DNA from: HGM04593 sp045636545
GTDB taxonomy: Bacteria; Bacteroidota; Bacteroidia; Bacteroidales; Bacteroidaceae
NCBI GenBank assembly: GCA_045636545.1
Contig: JAZTXR010000072.1
Location: 1 to 37,356, forward strand
Reading direction: 5' to 3'
DNA length: 37,356 bases
The position numbers and the translations under genes were made by a program. Positions 14,211 to 23,654 of the stretch are shown piece by piece (position 1 is the stretch's first letter; each line of letters opens with the position of its first letter). The notes beneath the pieces are model-generated. The model was not told the origin of the DNA and searched no databases. It saw nothing but the letters and a program-made list of their open reading frames with translations.

Positions 14211-17200
14211 ATGTATTCATTTAATTTAAACGAAGAGGATAACAAGAAAAAGCGCAGTGCTGGCGAAGCGGCTCTGAACGAGGCTTTTGACGGCGCATTT
14301 GCGCGTAGCGGTGCTCCATTGCTGCAGCCAGCGGATGTGGACGGTGCAGCTCAACCCGCCTCGTTGGGCGGTTATGGGAATGGTTCTGTCATGGACAGGA
14401 CACTCTATGCATCGCCATTCGGCAATGGCGCAGAACGTCAAAAGTCGTCATCGTCACTAACAGCTGCAGTGCCGGGCTTGGCTAAGGAAGGTGCTTTGGG
14501 CAGCGTGCCGTTTTCGCTTGCCGGTGGCAGCGGCGAAGAAAAACCAAAGAATTATATGTCGCCAAAGAACCTGATGGAGGCTGGCCGCAACAAGGGCGGA
14601 GTCTGGGACTACAGTTACCGCACTTTCTTCCCTGAGCAGACACCACAGCGTGCTGCTGCCAACTATGCCGTGTCGCCAAGGGCGCTCGATGATGTAGCCA
14701 CCGATTATTTCAAGGAGGATTTGTCGAAGGCCTATGACAGGAACCTCGATGCCGCGCGTACACGTGCAAACAGGACGTTTGCCGACTATGCCACTGACCC
14801 GGTGGCTGCAATGCGCCTGACAAGGGAAGAGGCCAATCCTGTAAAGGCTGCCGACGAGACATTGGCGCAGGTTGATATGCCCAAGCTGCGCAGCATGGTA
14901 GAACCGCTTGCACGCCGCGGTGGTTTCGATGTGGATGCTTATATTGAGGATTACGTGAAGCCCACGCTGCGCGACAAGATGATCGATGACTATATTGAAA
15001 AGGAGAAGCCCAAAAGCAGCGCCGAGTATATGTTGAGGTCCGGCTACGATAGGTCCCTTGTTGGAAAGATGAACAACATTGGTATGGGCAGCAAGCCTTT
15101 TGCGCAGATAGAGAATGAGGCTCTTGCCCGCTACAATGCCAATGGATGGGAGGATTTTGGGGCAAATATAGGCTCATTGCTGATTGATGCTCCTGCTTTC
15201 GCCGCTTTGGGCTCATTGGCCGGTGGCTTTGTAGGCAAGGCAACAAACCTGGCAACGAACCGCCTGGCGGGCAAGGTTTTTGCAAACAAGGCTGCCGAGG
15301 GTATGACTATGCCGCGTGCCACAGCCATTGCCGAGCGTGCCATAACAAGCAACCTCAAGAACAGGATTGCACAGAGCGCTGCAACCTCGGGGCTCACACT
15401 TGGGTCGTACGACTTCGCAAACAGCATTGCCGATGATGTGCTCTACAATGACAGTGTCGATTTGGGCAAGGCATTCGGCTCATTCGCCGAGGGTGCCTTG
15501 ACCGGTGGTGCAGTGGGTGCCTTGGGCAGCGGCCTCGTCAAGGTTACGCGTGGCCTGACGGGTGGCCGCAGGATGATGGCCTCGGCCGGTGTCCTCAGTG
15601 CCGAGTCGGCAGTCTTTACCCTCTCTACCGAGTTTGACAAAATTGCGCACGATGTGGAGATTGAACCAATTGACATATTCCACGATTTTGGCCAGAGCAT
15701 GGCAACGCTTGGTGTGATGAAGATGACCCATTGGCGGCCTAAGGGCGTAGCGAACAAACTGAAGGGCGACGGCACGCTGAAGGATGAACTGAGACTTACG
15801 GAGTCCGAGAAGGCCGAGCTGCGCGAGATGAACGTTGACCCGGCCGAATTCATGAGCCGCGTGGAGAGTGCTCTCAAGATGCCGTCATTCGGCATAGGCT
15901 CCACACACGCGGGTATCACACAAAGATACCTTGATATGATGCAGAGCAGGAATCTGTCGGCAGCGACAAAAGCTAAGTTGATGTACATAATTGAGAACAA
16001 GCTGACCTCGACCCCGCCTGTAGCCTTTGATTATGATGTTGAAAAGACAGGCAACGGAAAATGGGCATTCACTACATACGATTTCGAGGGCAACAGGGTA
16101 GAGCGCCGTCTCTTCGATGACCCCGGCCGTCTGAAGAGCCACATGCTTGTCGAGAAGAGCAAGCTGCGCGACAATCGCATTGCGGCATACGAACGTGAAC
16201 TGCTGCAGGGAATAGATTCGCAGAATCTTCTGCGCCAGGCCGGGCTCTATGCAAAAGAGAGGAGCGTGAGCATTGACGATATATCGCAGGCCTTGTACAA
16301 GAGAGCGCAGAAAGTGCCATTGTCGGGGTGGGAGGAGATGCTGGTGCGTGACATTGTGGAGCGTACCGCATACGACCAGAGCGGTATGACACAGTATCTT
16401 GCCGATATGCGCCGCGCTGTCGAGAAGAAGCACGGGCTTGAGGACGGTAGTCTGCTTGTAGACATCAGGAAACCTTTCTACAGCCGCTCCAATGCCGCTA
16501 ACCTGGCACTCGATGAGTATGAGTCTCTGGTGCGTGACGAGGTCAACCGGCTTAAAAGCGGAACCGATAGCCGTCGTGCCGCCGAGTTCCGGCAACTTGG
16601 CGAGCAAAGCCGGTATGCGGGCATGACAAACGATGAGGTGAGAGCCAAGGAGGTGGCCGATTACTACACTGCGCACCCCGACAAGAGTGCTGTAGCCACA
16701 AATGGCGGGGTAGTGAAACCGATTAAGATAAATGACAAAGAGCCGTCGCCATACGTCTGGAGCTACAACGGGACAAAGAACTCCGCCGAGGACCTGAAGA
16801 CCTATGAGAATGCGGCGCGCGCACTTGCCGACAGGTTCAACTTCAAGTTGGAGTTCGTCAGCAACGAGCGTGAGATTCCCATGCCCGATGAGGCCGACAA
16901 GTATCAGGTACAGGACTACAACAACAAACTGCGTGCGATGGGTTGGGTGGACCGTGACGGAAAGATAACTGTCAACCTGCCGAATATCCCGTCGGTAGAG
17001 GATGTAGAGAGGACGGTGGTTCACGAATGTGTGGCACACTCGGGTCTTTCAAAGCTTTTCGGCAATCACTTCCGTACATTCCTCGAGGAGGTCTACCGCA
17101 AGTCAACTGGCGATGTGCGTGCGGGTATTGCAAACGCAAAGAGCCGCTATCCTTTTGTCGACAACTATACCGTCATAGAGGAGTATCTTGCGCATCTGAC

Positions 17201-18623
17201 GGAGAAGAGTGTACTCACGCCAAGCGAACGCTCGACGTTCACCGGCTTCAAGGATTTTGTGAAGAGTGCGCTTGTGAGGCTCAATATCTACACCGGCCGC
17301 AACAGACGTGTCGCCGAGAGCGAATTGATGGAACTTCTGCGCCAGCATGCCAGGTATCTTGAGCAACGTAAATCCCCGGCCGATTATCGGCGTAAGGCAT
17401 TCGGGCGCTTCGATGCCGCCAGACAGAACGAGAATACATATTATGACCGTGCGGCATACGAGCAGGGCGTGAGGGAAAAGATTGCCGACGGGCGCTACTT
17501 TGCAGGCACTCCGGCAGGCCTATACGACTCGAAGCTCCTGGACAGTTATGAACTGTTGCCCGAAGCGCAGAAAAGAGAGGCGCTCAGGCGTTGGAATGCT
17601 ACCGACGGGCAGGTGATGGAGTTGAAGTCCAAGGACAGGTTCCGTATGCCCGCGGGTAAGGATGAGAATGTGGGGAGTGGCGAGATTGACTATACACGTG
17701 CGGCCGAGATTGAGAAAAGGGGGGCAGGCACGCTTGGCGAGCTGATGCACAATCCTTCGTTCTATGCCGCTTACCCCGAGCTGGCCGGCTTGCCTGTGAA
17801 GATGGTCGACGGCAGTTACGTCCCTTTGCGTTACGACAGCCACGGCAAGCAGCTGCTGCTCGACAGGAGTTTCTTTTCTAACCCCGAGAATTCGGTCTAC
17901 CTGTCGGGTGCTCTGCAGGATGTGGTGCGTGACTATGAAGGCTTCAACAAGGCTGTTTCGCGAAACGTCTTCGGCATCAATTCAAGGCTTGGCAACAAAT
18001 ACAACGAGGCGCAGAAAGTCATTGAGGCTATAGGCAGTGCAAGGCGTACAAATTCCGGTTTCGATGCCGGACATGCCATTGATGCGGCTTTTGAAAGGGA
18101 GTACGGCTTTACCCCCGAGGAGTTTGCAAAACGTTTCCCCACGCTCGACGACTATATGATTTACAGGTTCACCGGAAAGGATATCCCATTCAGTGACGAT
18201 GCCGATGTGCGCCGGGCTATCAATGGCTCGGGTGTCGATGGTCCTGTTCCTGCGGGTGCGGCGGCAATAAATACTCTCGACGATTTGAAGAGGTTCTTCA
18301 ATGGCCCGCTCGATATCATCTATAACAAGATGCACCAGATACACAATGACGAGCCGTTGCAGTTCGACGAGATAAGGCAACGTGTGCGCAATGCCGGCCT
18401 TTCACCCGATGAGCGCGGATACTTTGAACGCGAGATGGAGGAGTATGCCAAGGAGGCACTGCAAAGGATGAGACAGGGTGGTAATGGCAAAGCCGATTAC
18501 GGCTATGATGAATTCAGGCGCAGAGAGGAAGAGAAGAGACGTCGCCGCAGTGATGAATTGGAATACCGGAAGTGGCGCGACCGTTTCCGTCACCTCGATG
18601 ACGAGACCGATGGTTTGAACTAA
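14211..18623 (+). CDS. Giant phage polyvalent/ejection protein with HExxxH metallopeptidase-like motif
   Basis: This 1470-residue protein has a low-complexity N-terminus, helical regions, and Gly/Ala-rich hydrophobic blocks (about residues 317-345 and 418-447) such as ejection proteins use to cross membranes. Near residue 936 it has VVH938ECVAH943SGL followed by KLFGNHF, and then IEEYLAHL (989-996). This H-E-x-x-x-H pattern with a distal Glu recalls metallopeptidase domains of large phage polyvalent proteins in Bacteroidota. The C-terminus is strongly charged (many Arg, Glu and Asp). It is co-directional with the portal gene 8 nt downstream. The frame is intact over 4.4 kb, which argues for recent acquisition or continued selection. 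Confidence 0.65.
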   Translation: MYSFNLNEEDNKKKRSAGEAALNEAFDGAFARSGAPLLQPADVDGAAQPASLGGYGNGSVMDRTLYASPFGNGAERQKSSSSLTAAVPGLAKEGALGSVPFSLAGGSGEEKPKNYMSPKNLMEAGRNKGGVWDYSYRTFFPEQTPQRAAANYAVSPRALDDVATDYFKEDLSKAYDRNLDAARTRANRTFADYATDPVAAMRLTREEANPVKAADETLAQVDMPKLRSMVEPLARRGGFDVDAYIEDYVKPTLRDKMIDDYIEKEKPKSSAEYMLRSGYDRSLVGKMNNIGMGSKPFAQIENEALARYNANGWEDFGANIGSLLIDAPAFAALGSLAGGFVGKATNLATNRLAGKVFANKAAEGMTMPRATAIAERAITSNLKNRIAQSAATSGLTLGSYDFANSIADDVLYNDSVDLGKAFGSFAEGALTGGAVGALGSGLVKVTRGLTGGRRMMASAGVLSAESAVFTLSTEFDKIAHDVEIEPIDIFHDFGQSMATLGVMKMTHWRPKGVANKLKGDGTLKDELRLTESEKAELREMNVDPAEFMSRVESALKMPSFGIGSTHAGITQRYLDMMQSRNLSAATKAKLMYIIENKLTSTPPVAFDYDVEKTGNGKWAFTTYDFEGNRVERRLFDDPGRLKSHMLVEKSKLRDNRIAAYERELLQGIDSQNLLRQAGLYAKERSVSIDDISQALYKRAQKVPLSGWEEMLVRDIVERTAYDQSGMTQYLADMRRAVEKKHGLEDGSLLVDIRKPFYSRSNAANLALDEYESLVRDEVNRLKSGTDSRRAAEFRQLGEQSRYAGMTNDEVRAKEVADYYTAHPDKSAVATNGGVVKPIKINDKEPSPYVWSYNGTKNSAEDLKTYENAARALADRFNFKLEFVSNEREIPMPDEADKYQVQDYNNKLRAMGWVDRDGKITVNLPNIPSVEDVERTVVHECVAHSGLSKLFGNHFRTFLEEVYRKSTGDVRAGIANAKSRYPFVDNYTVIEEYLAHLTEKSVLTPSERSTFTGFKDFVKSALVRLNIYTGRNRRVAESELMELLRQHARYLEQRKSPADYRRKAFGRFDAARQNENTYYDRAAYEQGVREKIADGRYFAGTPAGLYDSKLLDSYELLPEAQKREALRRWNATDGQVMELKSKDRFRMPAGKDENVGSGEIDYTRAAEIEKRGAGTLGELMHNPSFYAAYPELAGLPVKMVDGSYVPLRYDSHGKQLLLDRSFFSNPENSVYLSGALQDVVRDYEGFNKAVSRNVFGINSRLGNKYNEAQKVIEAIGSARRTNSGFDAGHAIDAAFEREYGFTPEEFAKRFPTLDDYMIYRFTGKDIPFSDDADVRRAINGSGVDGPVPAGAAAINTLDDLKRFFNGPLDIIYNKMHQIHNDEPLQFDEIRQRVRNAGLSPDERGYFEREMEEYAKEALQRMRQGGNGKADYGYDEFRRREEEKRRRRSDELEYRKWRDRFRHLDDETDGLN

Positions 18624-18631
18624 AATATTGT

Positions 18632-20809
18632 ATGATGAATAAATTTCTTGACAAACGTGTGAAAGCACACTCCCGCAAGGCGCCGGAACCTCCAAAGGAA
18701 CCGGGCATGGCATACGCGTTCCTCAACGAATGTGCAGCCTGCTGGAATGCTCTTGACGAGGCTCGCCGCAAACTGCGGCGAAGCCTTATGTACAGCTATG
18801 GCGACCAATGGGGCGACCTTGTCACCGACCCCGACACACTTGCGCAGATGACCGAGGGTGACCTGATAAAGAAGAACGGCAAGGTGCCGCTCAAGAACAA
18901 TATGATTGCTCCAATCCTCAGCAACATCGAGGGACAGTTGCGGCAGAACCTGATGCGCCCTGTGTGTGTGGCCCGCGACCAGGGTGAAGGGCGTGTGGGT
19001 GAGATGATGTCCATTGCCATAGAGTATGTACACGACATTAATGAGATGGAGGAACTGGATGCCGACTCCATGCGCCTTTTGCTCAACGGTGGGATGACTG
19101 CACAGAGGATAGAGTATGGCATCAACCGCTCAAAGGACAAACGCGATGTCTGGGTCTACTCGGTAAACCCTTCGCGCCTCTTCTTCAATACCAATCTCGA
19201 GGATGTGCGTATGTGGGACCTTAACTGCATCGGTGAGCTCTTTGACCTTCCGCTCGATGATGTCCTGGCACATTTTGGCAGCACCCCGCAGCAGAAGGAG
19301 CGCATACGCAACATTTACTCGTCTGTGGATTCACAGATATACGGTGTCAGTGCAATGCAGGGCGATGAGGCTCGCTCACTCTCGTTCTACACCCCATCGC
19401 ACAGCAATCTGTGCCGTGTCATTCTGGGATGGAAACTCGAGACACGCGATGCTTATCTGTGGAACGACCCTTTGCGTGGAACGTGGGGCTATCTGCCATA
19501 CACCGAGGAGAGCCGCAAGAAGCTCGATGACGAGAACGGACGCCGCCGTAGGGAGGCGATGGAGCGGAAAGGTGAAAGCGGAAAGCCCGCGCCAATGAGC
19601 GAAACGGAAAGCTCGCTTTCGCGTTTTACAGCGAATGCAGCCGGGGGTCAATCGCACGAAGTGGGATTAAATGTGGAAGGTAAAAGCGGAAAGGTAAAAG
19701 GTGAAGACGATGCCTCTCTTTCAGATTTTGCCTTCGACCTTTCGCTTCGCAAAGCCGATGATGACCTTCTGCTCATTGAGTATGAGTTCGCAACTGAGCG
19801 TTTCTGGTACTACCGCTATATGTCGCCATACGGGCACGTGCTGCAGGAGGGGCGCAGTCCTTACTGGCACGGCGAACACAACTACGTGCTGCATCTCTAT
19901 CCTCTCATCCAGGGGCGGTTGGGCAATTTCGTGGAGCAGTTCATTGACCAGCAGCGTGCCATAAACCGCACCGCCACGCTCATCGACTTCATCCGTGGCA
20001 CCTCGTCAAAGGGTGTGCTCGTTGTCGATGATGATGCTTTCGAGAGTATGTCGCGCGAGGAGGTCATCGACGAGTATGTGCGCTACAACGGTGTGCTTTT
20101 CGTCAAGCTGAAACCCGGGCAGAGCATTGACGGTGTCGTGCGCCAGTATAACAGCGGTGCAGCGGTAGCCGGTGACTTTGAACTGTTGAACCTGCAACTG
20201 AGGCTCATCAATGAGATCTCGGGTGTCAATTCCGCCATGCAGGGGCAGAGTCCGCGCTCGGGTACGCCGGCCTCACTCTATGCCCAACAGGTGCAGAACT
20301 CGTCGCTCAACCTCAAAGGGCTGTTCGACGGTTTCAGGACCTTCCGCCGCCGTCGCGATGCAAAGGTGATGAAGACACTGCAGCAGTATTACAACGAGAG
20401 CCGTTACATAGACCTTGCTGGTTCGCAATACAGCGAGGAGGCCAAGTGGTACGACCCGCAGAAGGTGCAGGATAGTGAACTCGACATCACAATCTCCGAG
20501 GGTTACAATACCCCCGCTTTCCAGATGGTTGCCAACGATTTCCTCATGGAACTATTCCGTGCCAATGCACTCGATGTAAAGACAATGCTCGAGAACTCGT
20601 CCTATCCCTTTGCAACCCGAATACTCGAGGCCATCAAGCGTAACGAGGAGGCCGCCGCGCAGGGAAAACCGCTTGAGGGAATACCTTCGGGGCTTATGGC
20701 CGAGATGCAGGCAAAAGGTGGTGCGGTGCAGCAGCAGGAAACGGCCGCAGCCCAACAGGGCGTTGCAGGTTTTGCACACACTCCTGCACAGCAGTCATCA
20801 GTAATGTAA
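18632..20809 (+). CDS. Phage portal protein, P22/crAss-like, with in-frame repeat insertion
   Basis: The 725-residue product fits the large portal proteins of P22-like and crAss-like phages: an N-terminal aromatic and charged region (SLMYSYGDQWGDL), NNMIAPILSNIEGQLRQN, a Trp/Tyr-rich core (RFWYYRYMSPYG), and a helical part with QQRAINRTATLIDFIRG, LINEISGVNSAMQGQSPRSGTPAS and a Gln-rich end. In a virion it would form the dodecameric DNA gate. Residues about 312-373 are a Lys/Ser/Glu-rich insert made of GGAAAGGTGAAAGC-type DNA repeats. No terminase or capsid gene accompanies it, though both sides are visible. The family call is by pattern, without an alignment. Confidence 0.7.
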   Translation: MMNKFLDKRVKAHSRKAPEPPKEPGMAYAFLNECAACWNALDEARRKLRRSLMYSYGDQWGDLVTDPDTLAQMTEGDLIKKNGKVPLKNNMIAPILSNIEGQLRQNLMRPVCVARDQGEGRVGEMMSIAIEYVHDINEMEELDADSMRLLLNGGMTAQRIEYGINRSKDKRDVWVYSVNPSRLFFNTNLEDVRMWDLNCIGELFDLPLDDVLAHFGSTPQQKERIRNIYSSVDSQIYGVSAMQGDEARSLSFYTPSHSNLCRVILGWKLETRDAYLWNDPLRGTWGYLPYTEESRKKLDDENGRRRREAMERKGESGKPAPMSETESSLSRFTANAAGGQSHEVGLNVEGKSGKVKGEDDASLSDFAFDLSLRKADDDLLLIEYEFATERFWYYRYMSPYGHVLQEGRSPYWHGEHNYVLHLYPLIQGRLGNFVEQFIDQQRAINRTATLIDFIRGTSSKGVLVVDDDAFESMSREEVIDEYVRYNGVLFVKLKPGQSIDGVVRQYNSGAAVAGDFELLNLQLRLINEISGVNSAMQGQSPRSGTPASLYAQQVQNSSLNLKGLFDGFRTFRRRRDAKVMKTLQQYYNESRYIDLAGSQYSEEAKWYDPQKVQDSELDITISEGYNTPAFQMVANDFLMELFRANALDVKTMLENSSYPFATRILEAIKRNEEAAAQGKPLEGIPSGLMAEMQAKGGAVQQQETAAAQQGVAGFAHTPAQQSSVM
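19566..19752 (+). repeat. Purine-rich short-repeat insertion inside the portal gene
   Basis: GGAAAGGTGAAAGCGGAAAG (19566-19585) recurs in variant form as GGAAGGTAAAAGCGGAAAGG (19676-19695) and GGTAAAAGGTGAAG. The complementary wording CTTTCGC, CCTTCGACCTTTCGCTTCGC appears at 19614-19621 and 19731-19750, so the block has hairpin potential. It keeps the frame open and adds about 62 residues of low complexity. It looks like an intergenic repeat captured in a coding sequence. Confidence 0.5.
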
Positions 20810-20830
20810 TGGAATTTATTGCCCGTGATA

Positions 20831-20861
20831 GTTGCTTTTTGTTTTAAATGATGTATTTTTG
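20831..20861 (+). promoter_or_regulatory. Promoter of the small lipoprotein gene
   Basis: TATTTTTG (20854-20861) matches the Bacteroidota -7 consensus TAnnTTTG, and a TTG at 20832-20834 lies 19 nt upstream at the -33 position. Start codon at 20932, giving a leader of about 65 nt. Confidence 0.6.
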
Positions 20862-20931
20862 CATAGATTTTGCAATACCTGCGTTTTTGGTATCGATAAC
20901 CTCAAAAAAAGTATATCAATAAATAAAAGTT

Positions 20932-21354
20932 ATGAAAAAGATTTTTACACTATCTGTTACAGCAATGTTGCTGTTTGCGGCTATTGCCACAACATCCTGC
21001 AGCTCGACAAAATCGGCTGCCAAGGCTTTCAAGAAGAATGGCTACGAAATGAGCGAACTTCAGCCTGCGCAGCAGGTGGCTCTCTCATCGCTTATGGCTT
21101 CGTTCCCAATGTACGGTCAGACTGCGCAGGGCTACGTTACTGCAGCGAATTCAATCACATTCATCTATGAGCAGGACGATGCCGCTTGGAATATCTATGA
21201 GCAGTCTTTGCGCAAGGAGGGTTTCTCAAATGTGTCGGGTGGCTATGTGAAGGCCGACAAGTCTTTGGGTGTCACTTATAATGTAAGCACAAAGACTGTA
21301 ACACTTTTCAAAAAGAATTATCGTTTGGTTACATTCGCGTGTGCCGAGTTCTAA
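20932..21354 (+). CDS. Small lipoprotein of unknown function
   Basis: The 140-residue product has a signal peptide with a good lipobox (ATTSC23SS), so it is probably anchored in the inner or outer membrane. The mature part has one helical segment (KSAAKAFKKNGYEMSELQPAQQVALSS in two pieces) and a beta-rich half ending in Tyr/Phe. It has its own promoter, and a terminator follows before ligA. It is host-like in style and marks the right boundary of the phage-derived cassette. Confidence 0.7.
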   Translation: MKKIFTLSVTAMLLFAAIATTSCSSTKSAAKAFKKNGYEMSELQPAQQVALSSLMASFPMYGQTAQGYVTAANSITFIYEQDDAAWNIYEQSLRKEGFSNVSGGYVKADKSLGVTYNVSTKTVTLFKKNYRLVTFACAEF

Positions 21355-21372
21355 AAAACGGAAATAAATTGC

Positions 21373-21412
21373 AAAAGCGGTGCGGTTTCGTTGAAACGGC
21401 ACCGCTTTTTTT
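21373..21412 (+). terminator. Intrinsic terminator between lipoprotein and ligA
   Basis: AAAAGCGGTGCGGTTTC pairs with GAAACGGCACCGCTTTT (17 positions, one mismatch) around a 3-nt loop and runs into eight T residues. It follows the lipoprotein stop by 18 nt. Confidence 0.85.
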
Positions 21413-21421
21413 GTATCTTCG
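21391..21421 (+). promoter_or_regulatory. Candidate ligA promoter overlapping the terminator
   Basis: TATCTTCG (21414-21421) differs by one base from TAnnTTTG and has a TTG 20 nt upstream inside the terminator hairpin. A start site just after it would leave only a few bases before the ATG at 21431, favouring the ATG at 21443 as true start of LigA. Confidence 0.4.
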
Positions 21422-21430
21422 CGAAAGAAA

Positions 21431-23443
21431 ATGATTATACCCATGGATGCAAAAGCGCGTATACTTGAGCTCAGAGAACAGCTCCACCGTCATAACCATA
21501 ATTACTATATCCTCAATTCACCGACCATCGGCGATATTGAGTTCGATATGCTCATGCGTGAGCTGCAGGACCTGGAGGCTGCCAACCCCGATATGTATGA
21601 CCCCAATTCCCCCTCTTTGCGTGTGGGTTCGGACATAACAAAGGAGTTCAGGCAGGTGCAGCACAGATATCCCATGCTCTCGCTTGGCAATACCTATTCA
21701 AAAGAGGAGGTTGCCGACTTCTTTGACAGGGTGTCGCGTGCGCTCAACGAGGATTTTGAAATATGCTGTGAACTGAAGTTCGATGGCACGTCAATCTCAT
21801 TGACATACGTCGACGGCAAGCTGGTGCGTGCCGTTACGCGAGGCGACGGCGAGAAGGGCGATGATGTAACGTCCAATGTAAAGACAATACGCACCGTGCC
21901 GTTGGTGCTGTCAGGTAGCGGCTATTCCGCAGAGTTCGAGATTCGTGGCGAGGTGCTCATGCCATGGGTGGTGTTCGAGCGCCTCAATGAGGAGCGTGCC
22001 GCTGCAGGCGAACAGCTCTTCGCCAATCCGCGCAACGCAGCATCGGGTACACTGAAACTGCAGGACTCGTCGGTGGTGGCAAAGCGTTCGCTCGATGCCT
22101 ATCTCTACTTTCTGCTTGGCGAGCAGCTGCCGGCCGACGGTCATTACGAGAATCTTGAGGCGGCCAGGGAATGGGGTTTCAAGATTTCAGATACCACATG
22201 CAAGTGCCGCACCATTGACCAGGTGTTCGCATTCATAGACAGGATGGATGCCGAGCGCAAGAACCTGCCGTTTGCCACAGATGGCATTGTGCTCAAGGTC
22301 AACTCGTTGCGACAACAGAAGAATCTTGGCTACACGGCCAAGTCGCCGCGTTGGGCAATAGCATACAAGTTCCAGGCCGAGAGCGCCGTTACACGTCTCA
22401 ACGAGGTCACCTATCAGGTGGGGCGCACGGGTGTGGTTACACCGGTTGCCAATCTCGACCCAGTGCAGCTGTCGGGTACGGTAGTGAGGCGCGCTTCGCT
22501 GCATAATGCCGATATCATAGAGAAACTGGACCTTCACATCGGCGATATGGTATATGTCGAGAAGGGTGGTGAGATTATCCCCAAGATAACAGGTGTCGAC
22601 ACTGCGGCACGCTTCATGCTTGGCGAAAAGGTTTGCTTCGTAAGGAACTGTCCCGAGTGTGGCACTCCGCTTGTGCGCTACGATGGCGAGGCTGCGTACT
22701 ATTGCCCCAATGAGAGTGCTTGTCCGCCACAGATAAAAGGCAAGATGGAGCACTTTGTATCGCGCGATGCAATGAACATAGACTCCATTGGCCCCGAGAC
22801 TATCGAACAGCTCTACAACTATGGTCTTGTAAAGAATATTGCCGATATCTACACACTTCAGCCTGAGGACCTGATGTTCCTGCCGCGTATGGGCGAGAAG
22901 TCGGCCATTAATATTGTGAACGCAGCAAAGGCATCGCTTCAGGTGCCCTTTGAGAGAGTCCTGTTTGCACTTGGCATACGCTTTGTAGGTGCAACAGTGG
23001 CAAAGCGCCTTGCGCGTGCCTTCGGTAACATCGAAGCCTTGATGTCAGCATCTTTTGATGAACTTACAGTTGTTGACGAGATTGGTGAGCGCATTGCCGG
23101 TGCTGTGCGTGCTTTCTTTGCAAAGGAGGAGAATAGGCTGTTGGTCGGCCGGCTGAGGGAAGCCGGGCTCAAATTTGAGACAGAAGAGGAGGATGGCATA
23201 GAGAAAAGCGACATCTTCAAAGGCCTGAGCATTGTAATCAGTGGTGTGTTCACGCACCATTCACGCGATGAGTACAAGGAGATGATTGAACGCAACGGTG
23301 GAAAGAATACCGGCAGTGTCAGCAAGTCTACTTCCTTCATTCTCATGGGGGAGAATATGGGACCATCCAAGTTGGAGAAGGCGCAGAAAATGGGTGTACG
23401 TCTTGTGACCGAGGATGAGTTCCTTGCAATGCTGAATACTTGA
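21431..23443 (+). CDS. ligA: NAD-dependent DNA ligase LigA
   Basis: Joins nicks during replication and repair using NAD. The 670-residue length is normal. Visible parts in order: the Ia domain (HRHNHNYYILNSPTIGD), the adenylation motif CELK116FDG119 with Lys116 as the AMP acceptor, TRGDGEKGDDVTSN, the OB-fold (YQVGRTGVVTPVANLDPV), the four-cysteine zinc finger (CPECG then CPNESACPP), helix-hairpin-helix repeats, and a C-terminal BRCT domain (DIFKGLSIVISGVF). The frame starts at 21431 but the in-frame ATG at 21443 (MDAKARILELREQL) matches the usual family start and the promoter position better. It is a single-gene unit with its own terminator. Confidence 0.98.
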   Translation: MIIPMDAKARILELREQLHRHNHNYYILNSPTIGDIEFDMLMRELQDLEAANPDMYDPNSPSLRVGSDITKEFRQVQHRYPMLSLGNTYSKEEVADFFDRVSRALNEDFEICCELKFDGTSISLTYVDGKLVRAVTRGDGEKGDDVTSNVKTIRTVPLVLSGSGYSAEFEIRGEVLMPWVVFERLNEERAAAGEQLFANPRNAASGTLKLQDSSVVAKRSLDAYLYFLLGEQLPADGHYENLEAAREWGFKISDTTCKCRTIDQVFAFIDRMDAERKNLPFATDGIVLKVNSLRQQKNLGYTAKSPRWAIAYKFQAESAVTRLNEVTYQVGRTGVVTPVANLDPVQLSGTVVRRASLHNADIIEKLDLHIGDMVYVEKGGEIIPKITGVDTAARFMLGEKVCFVRNCPECGTPLVRYDGEAAYYCPNESACPPQIKGKMEHFVSRDAMNIDSIGPETIEQLYNYGLVKNIADIYTLQPEDLMFLPRMGEKSAINIVNAAKASLQVPFERVLFALGIRFVGATVAKRLARAFGNIEALMSASFDELTVVDEIGERIAGAVRAFFAKEENRLLVGRLREAGLKFETEEEDGIEKSDIFKGLSIVISGVFTHHSRDEYKEMIERNGGKNTGSVSKSTSFILMGENMGPSKLEKAQKMGVRLVTEDEFLAMLNT

Positions 23444-23556
23444 GACTATAAAGAGAGCTAGGCTTGAAGCTGTTGATAGAATGGAGCATATTCAAAATGA
23501 ACAGGTTGCATTGCGATAATAAATTCCATACTTCATATCCCTGGTAGCATTTGTAT

Positions 23557-23591
23557 GAATCAGGGGCATCCTGACCGGATGCCCCTGATTC
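23557..23591. terminator. Perfect 15-bp hairpin downstream of ligA
   Basis: GAATCAGGGGCATCC and its exact complement flank a TGACC loop, 113 nt after the ligA stop. The following TGTTAG is a weak T-tract, so termination may be factor-assisted. Between 23444 and 23556 nothing else was recognised. Confidence 0.65.
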
Positions 23592-23654
23592 TGTTAGTAC
23601 ACCCTTTTATGCGCTAACTAAAAAGTTCCTGAATCTAAACAACGTCTTATTTGT

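Noticed and set aside
15885..17039. Reverse-strand frame of 384 codons opposite the polyvalent-protein gene
   Set aside because: Long shadow frames are common opposite GC-rich coding sequence; the forward frame has conserved motifs and the reverse one is rich in His, Leu and Cys with no recognisable domain.
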